Shown piece by piece: positions 45,835-56,182 of a DNA stretch of 64,000 nucleotides. The stretch is from assembly GCA_011032825.1 (NCBI GenBank), contig JAADJZ010000001.1, positions 372,001 through 436,000 on the forward strand, read 5' to 3'. Every line of letters begins with the position of its first letter. Position 1 is the first letter of the stretch. The translations under genes were made by a program, and so were the position numbers. Below the pieces are notes generated by a model. It was not told the DNA's origin. It made no database searches and saw only the letters and a list, made by a program, of their open reading frames with translations. This DNA comes from Massariosphaeria phaeospora (lineage: Eukaryota > Ascomycota > Dothideomycetes > Pleosporales).

Positions 45835-47365
45835 CTATCGGTGTTCCGAGTCAGACCCGACGGTTTCGCCGTCCCACAGGCTTTGTGCGTCGTCCGTTGG
45901 TGATCGGGCTCCACTGGAGGGACTCCGGCCGCCAGTTGAGTAGGATGAGGACGACCCACTTGCCCAGTCTTCAGAATCGGATTGCGGCTGGAACTCTTCG
46001 TAGATATCGAGCATGCTGTAGCTGAGGTCTTCGGCATCGCCAATTTCGACATAGTCGTAGTCCCAGCGGAACTCTTTGTCTGGTTGTACACGGGGCAGGA
46101 ACTTGGCTCGTGCCCAGAAATAAGCAACACCGGCCACTGTGGGATATTAGATAATGATTTGAAGTGTGTCAATGTGGATACTTACGCAAGCTACCAGCGA
46201 CGAGGTCTACAGCGTAATGGTGGGCGAAGTACATGGTCGACCACCACAGCCACATGGTATAGCAGATGTAGACGGGAAACAATTTCGGGAAGAGATGCCC
46301 CATGAAGAGTGCCTCTAATGTCGCCCATCCGGAGTGGAGCGAGGGGAATGCACCGAATACCATCGGGGAGGCGAGGAAATTCGATGTGTACATGTCGATC
46401 CCCAACAGCTTGTCAATGGCCTTCAAGCCCGCCGCATCGCCATGAATTGAGTAATTGGCTGGTGCTAGACCGTACGTGTTTTCGTACCATGGTGGGGAGC
46501 ACGGGAACATGATCTGGATCAAGACGGCGGTGATGTTCATGTATCCGAATGCTCGTGCCCAGATGGGGAGAGTGCCGGGCGGACCCCAGATGAACATGCA
46601 GCCACTGACAATGAAGGGCGAGACATAGTGCACGAGGCCGTAGGGTATCCAGGCCAGAATATCCAAAACCGTGTGCTTGTGAGCGGAGAGCATGTTGCTC
46701 AGGTTGGCGCCGTACATGACATTCTCGAGGGCAGGGAGGACGCGGACCCAGATGGCAGGTCGGTAGTCGGAGGGAATATATCTGGACATCTAAGGTTAGC
46801 ACCTGCTCGTAACGGTTGATGCCAGGACCCGAGCTGAGCTGCGCCGCGCCGTGCCTTTGTCTCGTGGTGACGAGCATAAAACGAGAGCGGACGTGGCGCA
46901 GTGTAGGCGTGTAGGAAGGAGGACAACGTACTTGCAGCTAGAGAATAGGAGTAGCCAGGTCAAAGGCGGGAGTAATGGCAGGAGGAACTGGCGGGTTATC
47001 GGGAGCACCAGACCGCCCATGAGGAGCGCGGCGGCAAACGTCTTGACAAACGGCCCCGGGGCCTCGCTGATGCACAAGACGAAGATGGCGATGATGGCCA
47101 GAATGAGGTACTGGCCGTCGTAGATGGACCACGGGTGCGTCCGCAGCGAGCGCAGCGTGTCGGAGGGCGAGCAGGACATGTCGAGGCCGGCGAGGGATGA
47201 CGTGGGAGACTGCCTGCTGCGGATGCGCGAGCGCGTCGCCCTCCATTTCCGGCGCAGGCGGTGCGGGACGAAGCTGGGCAGCGCAGCCAGGCCGGGCACC
47301 GTTGCGCGCGACAACATGTCCGAGGTCGAGGTGTCGAGAAACGCGAGATAGCTTTTGTTCGTCAT
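45835..47365 (-). CDS. aur1: Inositol phosphorylceramide synthase catalytic subunit
   Basis: Three exons (47365-46932, 46781-46186, 46136-45835) total 1332 nt, 443 residues. The Golgi membrane enzyme transfers phosphoinositol from phosphatidylinositol to phytoceramide, an essential fungal sphingolipid step and the target of aureobasidin A. Conserved segments are RPAIWVRVLPALENVMYGAN, SAHKHTVLDILAWIPYG, FPCSPPWYENTYGLAPANYS, the PAP2-type C2 motif FGAFPSLHSG (residues 287-296, His294) and C3 HHYAVDLVAGS (His333, Asp337). Several membrane spans are evident. The C-terminal ~100 residues are acidic and Ser-rich. Intron 1 uses CCAG (46785-46782), because the TTAG nearer the CTAAC branch breaks the frame SSCK|YIPSDYRP. 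Confidence 0.96.
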
Positions 47366-50186
47366 GGTGCGATGCGGTGCGCGCGAAGGGCGGGTGTGTG
47401 ACGGCGGACCTGAGCTGGTGAGGTAGCTAGGCTCCCCTTTGCACCACGGGCGGCAGGAGGCAGGGCGAGCACACAGGCACGCGATGGCGACGGCGGGCTC
47501 AGGGGCGCTCGAGAGGCAGGCTGGGGGCAGAGGCGGTCGCAGGCACGAGAGCACGAGAGCGAGGCAAGTCGGGCAAAAGCAGCAGCAGCAGAGAAGCGTC
47601 CTGGGGGGCGGCGGGCGGTCGGATTATGAAGTGCAAGCTTGCAAGCCTCGCATCCGCAGCCTTCCACGGCGGGCCGGGGGGGGGGGGTCAAAGGCCAAAG
47701 GGCCACCGCTGGGGGGCGCGGCGCCTAGGGGGCAGACAAGCGCAGCGCGCTCATTTCGTTTGCACGGACCGGACCACTTGCTGCGTGCGTGCTGCTGGCT
47801 GCTGCTGGCCATCGACGCGTGCGGTGACTGTGGCCGTCGACTCTGCAATTTCTGAGCTGCTGAACAGCCAGCACTGAGCTCCCAGCCAGCACCCACACGG
47901 CGCTCGCGTGATGCCTCCCCCCCTTGCCTACCGCGCGGTGTCGCTATCAGTCTATCAGACTCGACTCTTCGCTTTCCCAAAGCGGCGTCACACTGCAGCG
48001 CACACCACGGCCGCCTGAAGACGAGGCACCGCGCCTCGCCGACTGCCCATGCCCATTGCCGTTTGCCGTTTGCCGTTTGCCGTTTGCCGTTTGCCCACTG
48101 CCACTGCCCACTGCCCGGGCGCGGTTGCCGGTGGTGGCCGTTGGCGACCTGCCCATGACATCAGCACCCACCTGTAGGCTCTAGCAACGCCATCGCTGCG
48201 TCAGGGACGGCCGCTAAGGCACCACACCGCAGGCCGGGCGGCCGCGACCCTCCGGCCGCGAAACCCACCGAGCCTGACGACGACAGACGAGCCTCTGTGC
48301 GAGCCTCTAGGCTCTGTGCCTCTCCGCAAAGCCGTTCAGCCTCACCGCAGCACGACGACTTGACGACGCTGGCAGCCGTCAGCCACGAACCACGCAGCCG
48401 TCGATCCTGGCGTCTTCTCAGCCCCCAGGCCCACGAAACACCCCGCCCTGCACCTGAACCGGCACCTTGAAGCTCGTCCTTCAACGTCGCAACGCCTTAT
48501 CCTGACTGCCAGACCACCGCGCCCCGCCCGCATGCGTGCAGACAACAGTCATCGTTCAAGCGCTGCGAGCCTGTCGCCTGATGCTGCTTAGAGCGCTTCG
48601 CATTCGCATCACTCTGTCAGCATCCGCGATAGCAACGGCCCCGGCAGCTCGTAAGTCCGCTCCCGCGCCTCGCCGTCTTCGCACCGTCGCTTCTCCGACC
48701 CGAGCCTGAGGATTCCTCTAGGCTCTTCCAACGCTGAAGTAAGCCCTCTCGCAAGCACCTCGCCTTGCGGCATGGTTCCGTCGACGCCCGGCGCCGGTAC
48801 GTCTAGCGCCCAACCTCGACGGATCACGGCAGACTTGTCGCACCAAAAATGATAGATTCGCAATTTCCCCTGCCCAACCACCCGGCGCGCTCCAAGGTTC
48901 GCACGAGTCTTCGGACGAACCGATCGAAAAACTGCGAGCTTTAAAAATCTAATCTGCAAAAGAAAAAGGACTGAATTGCTAAGGCCCAAGGGTGAGTTCT
49001 AACAGGCTAAACGTACAAGGTACATGGCCTCCTCCTGAGCGCGTGTGCCTCCTTCACACTGTTTAGACTCGAGGCCAGATTCCTCTTTGTGGACACCAGC
49101 TCCGCCTCGTGGTTGACACTCTCCTGTCGTACAACACACGGCCTCCATATAGTACCATACGAAACCGCCCGCTCCTCTTGCCTCGCAAGATCAAACGAAA
49201 CCACCACATGCATGACTCGAACGCGCGGTCCCGTATCCGCTCCGTATCTCGCGTGCTGCCCAGGTGTTTAAATTAACGCTGACCGCGCTGAGGTCCGCGC
49301 ACACGCGCAGCGGGACAGGCCAGACAGCCTAACGTAACCCTTGACCCTGACCTGAGGGCTGATCAGTGATGAGTCTTTCGATCCCGATCGTCGGATCGGA
49401 GTCGGGGTCGGCGCCGGAACATTTCCGGCTGGCGTCGGAAAGATTTGAATGTGTTGCCACTGGACAAAGGATGCGTTGGTCGACGAGAGCGAAAGTAGCT
49501 TGGTTGCATGTTGTGTTGTGTGTCCTGGTGTAAGATGGCTTCTGTTGTGTTGGGGTCAAAGAGACAAAGGCAAGCGAATGAACCTGACCGTGGGCTTGTG
49601 CGTTTTAGTCCACGGAAGTCCGTGGCGGACCACTTCGTACGCAGTGCGCACTTATTCTACCCAGACGCGTTTATCGAACGTTCAACTGGCAGTTGTAGAT
49701 AGATGCCAAATTGTACTCCATAGACAGTGATTGTATCAGAAGAAGTAGAGAGTTGATTCTAATAATTTTAAGCCGGAAAGCTCGAGATTGGAGAGTTGAT
49801 TCTGATTCTAGTGCTAATAAGCCATACAGCTTGAGACTGGAGAGTCGATTCTAATGCTAAAAAGTCGGAAACCACCTTGTTCTAAATGATATCAAACAAC
49901 GCCCGCAGGCTCTTGGATATCGAACACGACCATATGCTGAAGTATACCGAACACGACCGGACGATGATGAATACTGAACACAACCGTATGCTCATGGGTA
50001 TCAACTGACAAATGCTCGCATGATGCATCAAACGACAACGCTTGTAGAACACACGATACCTCGCTCTGAAATGCTCCATAGACACGATGCCAAGAACGTC
50101 GTCCGTAAAGAAAAGCAGACAAACAGTCGAGGCAGTAAAAACTCGGGGCCGAAGCCCAACGACAACTCTTCCAGCTGCCCACCCCA
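47366..50186. other. Long GC-rich aur1 upstream region and downstream flank of NYN gene
   Basis: 47,370-48,600 is GC-rich with a G run at about 47677-47688 and a heptamer array at 48060-48094. Composition falls to normal after about 48,900. A repeated GAGAGT(T/C)GATTCTAAT word occurs near 49750-49855. Open frames here carry no recognisable domain. Confidence 0.45.
48060..48094 (+). repeat. (GTTTGCC)5 heptanucleotide tandem repeat
   Basis: Five perfect GTTTGCC units follow CCCATTGCC and pass into CACTGCC-type iterations. Non-coding, 0.7 kb upstream of the aur1 ATG. Confidence 0.9.
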
Positions 50187-52328
50187 TCAAGGCGTATCCA
50201 CCAAAGCCTCGACATAATCGTCCAGCTCAATGCTCTTGAACTGCTCGCCCCACCTGGCGCGAAACTTCTTGTTCCTGTATCCGGCATTCGTCGTGTATTT
50301 CCAGCTGACGAGCTCGACCTTCCAGCCCTTCTTCAGCGCGCGCTCGACATGGGCCAAAAACCCATCCGAGTGCTCGGCCTCGGCGCCGTCGCCCGTAGCA
50401 AGCACAATCGTCGTGGGAACCTCCGTGTCAATGATGCTCTGGCACATCTTTAAGTGCAGGATCTCGTCGACGCCCTGCTCGACCCATTTCGGGGCCGAGG
50501 GCGTCGCCGGGGTGGTGACGGCGGCGGCGGCAGGACCCATTTCTGAGTCGCTGCCACTGCCTGCACGACGCTGCTGGGCGGCTTGCCAGCCGACGCGCTT
50601 GACCTCGTTGAAGAACTTGCGCTTTTCCGTGTCTTCGCGGCGGATGAAGACCTGTTCTTTTATGTTGTTCTCGTAGCCGACTAGTCGTGAAGTCTCGACG
50701 ACTTTCGTGACCTCGGGCAGGGGGTCCGCTTCGCGCTGGGAGCCGGCGTACACGCGCTTCGCAACAGGACGGCGCCTTTCCATTAGGAGAGCGAGACTGT
50801 CAAAAGACATGGGGAAACGGTGAGTGCGCGTCATGCGGAGTTTATCCTTGTAGCCAATCAATATGTTCGATGCGTCAACAAAGACGTGGATGCCTTCCAC
50901 GGCCGCACTGTCATTGCACAACTGCATTGGAGCAGCCAGCCATCTTCGATCCTCGGGAAATGTCTGAATCAACTGGGTGAAAAAATGAAGATGTCGGTCT
51001 ACTTGAGGTCTGATCGTTATCGTGTTCGGAGGTCTTGAAGGAGTTACTGGGGTTTTGGCACTTGGGCGGGCCGCCTCGGGTTGGCTTCTACGTTGTATGA
51101 TAGTAGGTTGGACTGTTCGCGGGACCAAACCGTGCATCGAGGGATGCATAGCCTGTGGATGAACGACTCCGTTGGCTGGAGCGTACGGAGAGAATCCCAA
51201 AGGATATTGTTGAAAGTAAACAACCGGCGTATCCAAGGCCGGGTACTGCAACTGGGAGACCGGCGGCGGGTTTGCTGACGGATGAACTTTCTCGGTAATG
51301 CTTGGAGCTCGAGGAGTCTGAGGAACCAGTCCAATTACAGTAGACTGGGTAAACGTTGAAGATGAAACCATGGGCAGAGAACTGGGGATATTAGGCAGAG
51401 GGGCCTCAGGCACCATAGTCGGTCCTTTTCGAGTATCCAGCGCGACAGTCTCTTCTCCAGAGTCACCTGAACCAGTCTGCTGCACTGGACTAGGTGGCTT
51501 GATTATAGCGCCAACATTAGAGCGAGCTCGCGTAGGTATCTTATCAGGAGATAGATCGGGTGCGGTACCCTTGGTAACAGGAGTCTTGATGGCTAGTTCA
51601 GCTACGGCTTTAGATCCCTTGCCAAATTTCTTTCTCCATTCCTCTCGATTTTTTTCTTTCTTTTCTAGTTTTCTCTGTGCTTTTTGCTGCTTCATTGCAC
51701 GCTGGCGCGCTTGGTGACGTTCCTTCTTGGTCATGCCGGCATAGGGATCAACAGTAACTTCGTCCTCACTCTCTAAATGCGAGGTGGTACCGAGAACGAT
51801 GCTATTGTGCTCAGGCTTATCCCCGTTGATCTTATCACAGACAGCTGTGGAACCAGTAGTTGGGTCTTCGTCGGAGCGATTTGACGTCTTAGCTGCCGTT
51901 TCGACCATCGGATTCGCTACGATATCGTTGCCAACTCTCGCGATTGCTGAAGGAGCGTGGTGGCCATCAAAATCGCAGACACTTGCAGTATTCGAAGTAT
52001 CTGAATGTGCCACTTTATCGTCATTCCCAATTTTGGTAGATGCAGGCAACAAAGCGTCATCGGAGCTGAAATCCTCGGCTACTAGGTCGACAGGAGAAAG
52101 CGCCGAAGGCGTCGACACGCCCGGGACACCTAATCCCTCCCATATATTGCTGAAGCTGCCCAGACGGACCAACCTGTTGCGTTTCGCATCTTCACTATTT
52201 TGCGAGAGATCAAGATATGTCCGATGAGTCGAAGAAAGCGTCGGAGAGCCGATATCGTGCAAGTCTGAATCGATCAGATTCAAAACAGGGCCGAAATCCC
52301 AGCCTGTATCGATCGGGTGCGAAGGCAT
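50187..52328 (-). CDS. NYN/PIN-like ribonuclease-domain protein
   Basis: Intronless frame of 713 residues from ATG 52328 (MPSHPIDTGWDFGPVLNLID). The N-terminal ~200 residues are Ser/Asp-rich and disordered. A lysine-rich coiled coil (MTKKERHQARQRAMKQQKAQ, then RKLEKKEKNREEW) follows at about residues 205-245. A Pro-rich linker runs to about 440. The C-terminal NYN domain starts near IHVFVDASNILIGYKDKLR, with the first acidic residue in VFVDASN. It includes EKRKFFNEVKRVGWQ-type Lys/Arg helices, a low-complexity insert, and VLATGDGAEAEHSDGFLAHV with conserved acidic positions, then GWKVELVSWK. NYN domains are PIN-like RNases acting in RNA metabolism; the specific role is unknown. It resembles a conserved but uncharacterised fungal family. 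Confidence 0.82.
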   Translation of the reverse strand: MPSHPIDTGWDFGPVLNLIDSDLHDIGSPTLSSTHRTYLDLSQNSEDAKRNRLVRLGSFSNIWEGLGVPGVSTPSALSPVDLVAEDFSSDDALLPASTKIGNDDKVAHSDTSNTASVCDFDGHHAPSAIARVGNDIVANPMVETAAKTSNRSDEDPTTGSTAVCDKINGDKPEHNSIVLGTTSHLESEDEVTVDPYAGMTKKERHQARQRAMKQQKAQRKLEKKEKNREEWRKKFGKGSKAVAELAIKTPVTKGTAPDLSPDKIPTRARSNVGAIIKPPSPVQQTGSGDSGEETVALDTRKGPTMVPEAPLPNIPSSLPMVSSSTFTQSTVIGLVPQTPRAPSITEKVHPSANPPPVSQLQYPALDTPVVYFQQYPLGFSPYAPANGVVHPQAMHPSMHGLVPRTVQPTIIQRRSQPEAARPSAKTPVTPSRPPNTITIRPQVDRHLHFFTQLIQTFPEDRRWLAAPMQLCNDSAAVEGIHVFVDASNILIGYKDKLRMTRTHRFPMSFDSLALLMERRRPVAKRVYAGSQREADPLPEVTKVVETSRLVGYENNIKEQVFIRREDTEKRKFFNEVKRVGWQAAQQRRAGSGSDSEMGPAAAAVTTPATPSAPKWVEQGVDEILHLKMCQSIIDTEVPTTIVLATGDGAEAEHSDGFLAHVERALKKGWKVELVSWKYTTNAGYRNKKFRARWGEQFKSIELDDYVEALVDTP

Positions 52329-53025
52329 AGCGGTTGCAGAGCCCACAGAGGTGAGACTATGGCGGTGGAGCGATCGGGGTGAAGTTGTGGAAGGGCTAGA
52401 GAGTTGTTATAGCTGCAATGCAGGTCAGTACTAGCTAGCGGATGAATGTGCGGTGAACACGTACTGTGTGCGTCTCGTCGGATTAATATCTTCAGTGGCC
52501 CTCGCATGATCGAGTATGTGAACCTGGTACGATGTGTTGGTCTTCCAAGCAGAGAGAGCGCTCGAAAAGACGTGTGTTGAGTAACAAAAGCTGGAGATAG
52601 ATTGAGAAGAACGAAGGTTGCGGTGTTTGTGAAGTAGAGTGCGGGTGGCGGGGGTCCCAAGCTTAGGTTGGGCCGATCGATCTAAGCCTCATATGGCCCG
52701 TGTTGTACTGATTCACGAGCGCTAGCGCCGGTGGCGCACTTGCACCGGGGGTGAGACACTCATGGATCCATGTGATCAACGTTCTATGTGATCAACGGTC
52801 TCAGAGCGTGATGAGATCATGAAACAAAAATTCATCAAACCTCAGTTGTAGAGTACCATCAACTGCTCGAGCGGCGACCCGCATCTTAGTTCTGGACCCC
52901 TAAATTCGCACCGCACCAATGAACGATGATCCCAAGAGTTCCTTTGAGCCTCGGATGCCAACCCCACCCCACTAGAGCCCTTCTATCTCGACTGCTCGAG
53001 TTTGCATCTTAGTCCCTCAATAGAC
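52329..53025. other. Divergent intergenic region
   Basis: It separates the NYN gene (minus) and the mitochondrial carrier (plus). No other gene is supportable. Confidence 0.45.
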
Positions 53026-54032
53026 ATGTCGGCAGACTTTTGGGCCGGCTACCTCAGCGGTGCTGTTGGCATTATCATCGGCAACCCACTTGACCTCGTC
53101 AAGACACGACTCCAAGCCGGAAATATCGCGTCCAGCCCAGAGTCCGGCACAGCGTCGCCATCGTATGGCTTCAGAGGTCACTTCGATCGAGCGGGTACTC
53201 TAGTCAAGGGTGAGTACAACACACATCATTACACTGTACATATTAAAACCCATGGCCTGACTCTCATACGCATAGAATAGGTGCATCAGCACCGATCCTC
53301 GGCTACGGTGCACTCAATGCCATCCTTTTTGTAACCTACAATCGTGCCCTAGGCCTGCTCTCAGAAGACCCTAGCATCCCCTCCCACCTGTTCAAGGTCT
53401 GGTGCGCGGGAGCAGCTGGCGGACTTGCGACTTTTGTCGTATCCGCACCTACCGAACTGGTCAAGTGCAGAGCTCAAGTCTCGATTGGGAACAGCAGTTC
53501 ATGGTCGATTACAAAAAACATATGGAGGGACGAGGGCATACGAGGATTGTATCATGGAGGAGGCATAACTAGCGTGAGAGACGCGGTGGGATACGGTTTC
53601 TAGTGAGACTCTCAACGACGGAACTTTGATTGCACTCCGCTAATTGTTGATAGTTTCTGGTCATATGAATGTAGTAAACGGACGCTGAGCTCCCCAGACG
53701 ACACCGATCGAATGAGGGCAGTCAAAGTTTTGCTTTGTGGAGGCCTGGCAGGAATCGTAACTTGGGCGTCTATATTCCCACTGGACGTAGTAAAGACTAG
53801 AGTTCAGACACAGCATCTGCATACTCTACCTGCTGAAGGTGAGCAACGCGCCTTGCTGCAATCTCGACTGCAATCAACTAAGATTGGGGCATTGGAGATT
53901 GCCAAGCGTGCCTACCAATTCGAAGGGATAGGCGTTTTCTTCAAAGGATTTGGTGTATGTAGTGTCCGTGCCTTTGTCGTGAATGCCGTCCAGTGGGCCG
54001 TATACGAGTGGATGATGAGGTTACTGCGGTAA
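53026..54032 (+). CDS. Mitochondrial carrier family (SLC25-type) transporter
   Basis: Three exons (53026-53209, 53281-53602, 53654-54032) total 885 nt, 294 residues, the normal size. The three homologous repeats carry the signature PX(D/E)XX(K/R): NPLDLVKTRLQ, APTELVKCRAQ and FPLDVVKTRVQ. The start MSADFWAGYLSGAVGIIIG enters the first helix at once, as in many fungal carriers. It sits in the inner mitochondrial membrane as six helices and exchanges metabolites. The composition resembles the carnitine/amino-acid carrier branch, but the substrate cannot be fixed from sequence alone. Confidence 0.93.
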
Positions 54033-54371
54033 ACATCATCTCACGATGAGTATTTATACGGCATGTCTTGCTAGAGACGAGATATACGGATGTCATTGGT
54101 CAATTGGTCCTACATCCCAAAACTTTGCAGTTTTAATAAAGTACAGCAAAGAAATTTTTCCCATTCGCATATCCACCTTTGACGACTCCTGCAGATCCGC
54201 TAATTATCCACCTTCATGGAGCAGTCTCGCCGCGAAATGCTGCAAACATGTAATATAAGAACTCCTCCCTAACCGAGCTCGCTCAAGATGTGAGCAGGTA
54301 TCGTAAGCACTCGACAAGGATTCGCTGACCATTTTCATGGAAATCAGAATGTCCTCCATTGCTGATCAGCT
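54033..54371. other. Convergent 3' flanks
   Basis: 3' ends of the carrier (plus) and the Gbp2-like gene (minus). I see nothing else in it. Confidence 0.4.
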
Positions 54372-56182
54372 TCACATGATCTGATCCTGCGTCAGAGCAC
54401 CGGTGGGCTCAGTACCCTCCATAGCTTCTCCGTTGTTGAGGTTCGAGTAGCGGACATAGCTCAGTCCAAGGGGTCTGCCTCCGTATTGGTATCCGGTGAA
54501 CTTGGCTGTGGGCTGTTAGCTGATATTATATGTGTGCTTTTCCACGCGGCTTACCAATAGCAGTTTCGGCATCAGAAAGCTTCTCAAACTCGACAACGCC
54601 GGTGCCACGAGAGCGTCCGTTAGGCTCGTACTGAATCTCTGCACGCTCGACCTTACCGATAGTGGTGAAGAGTTCTACGAGATCTTCATTGCTGGTGGAC
54701 CACGGGAGCTGATTCTGTTAGCGGTTGTACTTCTGGTCGCGGATGCTTGCTTACATTGCGAACATAAATGAGATTGCTTGGTTCACCACCAGCAGTCGCA
54801 AAGTCCGTGAACGGGTTGGGTGGGTTAGACGCAGCGTTAGCATCGTAGCCGGCAGCGCCAGGAGCACCACCAAACGCACTTGGTGGACCACCACCACCAC
54901 CACCGCCGCCGTATCCGCCGCGACCAGCGAAGCCGCCTCCATAGCCGCCACGGCCGCCGAAGCCACCACCACGGCCACCTCCGAATCCGCCGCCGAATCC
55001 GCCACGGCCACCAAATCCACCGCCGCCACCAGGTGGTCCGGCAAAGCGATCCTCGCGAACCTCGAGCTTACGGCCTTGCCAGTCATAGCCATTGAACTGA
55101 TTGATGGCGTTGCGAGCGTCGTCGACAGTTTCGAACGCAACAATGCCTGAGCCCTTGGGGCGACCATCGGGAGCGATGTGGACATCTGCGCGCAGAACAG
55201 AACCGGTATGTGCTAACGCCTGTGTCAGCAACTTACGCGGAAGTATGCGGAAGTATTCAAAGGAAATGGATCATACCTGCTTGGCGAAAGAGGTCCTTCA
55301 GATCCTGCCAGCCAACATTGTACGGGAGCTACACCGGTATTAGCGTAAGCGAGCAGCGAGAAAGGGGAAAAGAAAAGAGTAACAAACGTTGGCGACATAG
55401 ACTTGCTTAAAGCCACCGTGAGGACCACCGCCGCCGCCACCACCACCACCGCCGCCGAAGCCACCACCGCCGCCGTATGCGCCGCGCATGCCGCCGCCTT
55501 CGAAGCCTCCGCGCGAGGTGTTGGGGTTGGAGAAACGAGGCTCGGCCTCTCGATCTTCGCGAACGTAAACCAGTCGACCCATAAGGTTTTGGTTGCTGAG
55601 CGTCGTAACGGCATTCTGGGCCTGCTCCCGTGTCGCATATTCAACGATACCACATCCCTACACCGACCAAAACCGTCAACCACCGTCCATCACACGCACA
55701 AAACCAGCCATCGTGTGTTATTACCTTTGACATTCCGTTCGGGAGCAGTAAAACGTCTGCGAACAAGACTTCTCCGGCTGCGAAAAAGTTAGCAACGGAG
55801 CTGGAGAAGCGCGCACGCGTGCCATACCTTGTCTCATGAAATCTTTCAAGTGATGCCACTTTACATCGTAAGAAAGATTGCCGACGTATACGCGACGGTC
55901 TTGCTGCGATGACTCTCGGATACTCTGCATCATCACCTCTTTATTGGCTGACGGCGGGCCTCCGCGACCGGGTGTGTAGGACTGGCTGTAACCTCCCGCG
56001 CCTTGGGCACCACTCGTAGGCGACCGCGAACGACGTTCAGCACGGCGGTAGTCGTCCCTGCTGCGAGATCGACTGCGTGGGGAGTAGGAGCGCCGGGAGC
56101 GACGCGGCGACCGAGATCGACGGCGAGGAGAGCGGTCACGTCCTGAGTCGCGCTGCTCATATTGGTCAGTCTCGTACGACAT
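54372..56182 (-). CDS. Gbp2/Hrb1-like SR-type RNA-binding protein with three RRMs
   Basis: Seven exons (56182-55828, 55777-55725, 55657-55388, 55328-55277, 55212-54755, 54708-54555, 54505-54372) total 1476 nt, 491 residues. An N-terminal RS domain (RDRSPRRRSRSPRRSRRSYS) is followed by RRM1 (RRVYVGNLSYDVKW), a Gly-rich linker, RRM2 (QVYVANLPYNVGW, KGSGIVAFET), an FGGRGG/RGGYGG-rich linker and RRM3 (NLIYVRNLPWSTSNEDLVEL, RGTGVVEFEK). It ends DQIM. Yeast Gbp2 and Hrb1 are shuttling mRNA-export and quality-control factors loaded by THO/TREX. The domain order fits, but one-to-one orthology is not proven. Introns 4, 5 and 6 all skip an AG adjacent to the branch site. Arg methylation of the RGG linkers is likely. 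Confidence 0.9.

Noticed and set aside
46413..46877. 154-residue minus-strand frame overlapping aur1
   Set aside because: Out of frame with the highly conserved aur1 exon 2, with no own conservation.
48060..48094. CRISPR-like array
   Set aside because: Perfect head-to-tail heptamers without spacers in a eukaryotic intergenic region; a simple microsatellite.
55403..55792. Plus-strand Thr/Ala-rich open frame
   Set aside because: It is the antisense of the Gly-rich linker codons (GGN/CCN) of the Gbp2-like gene.
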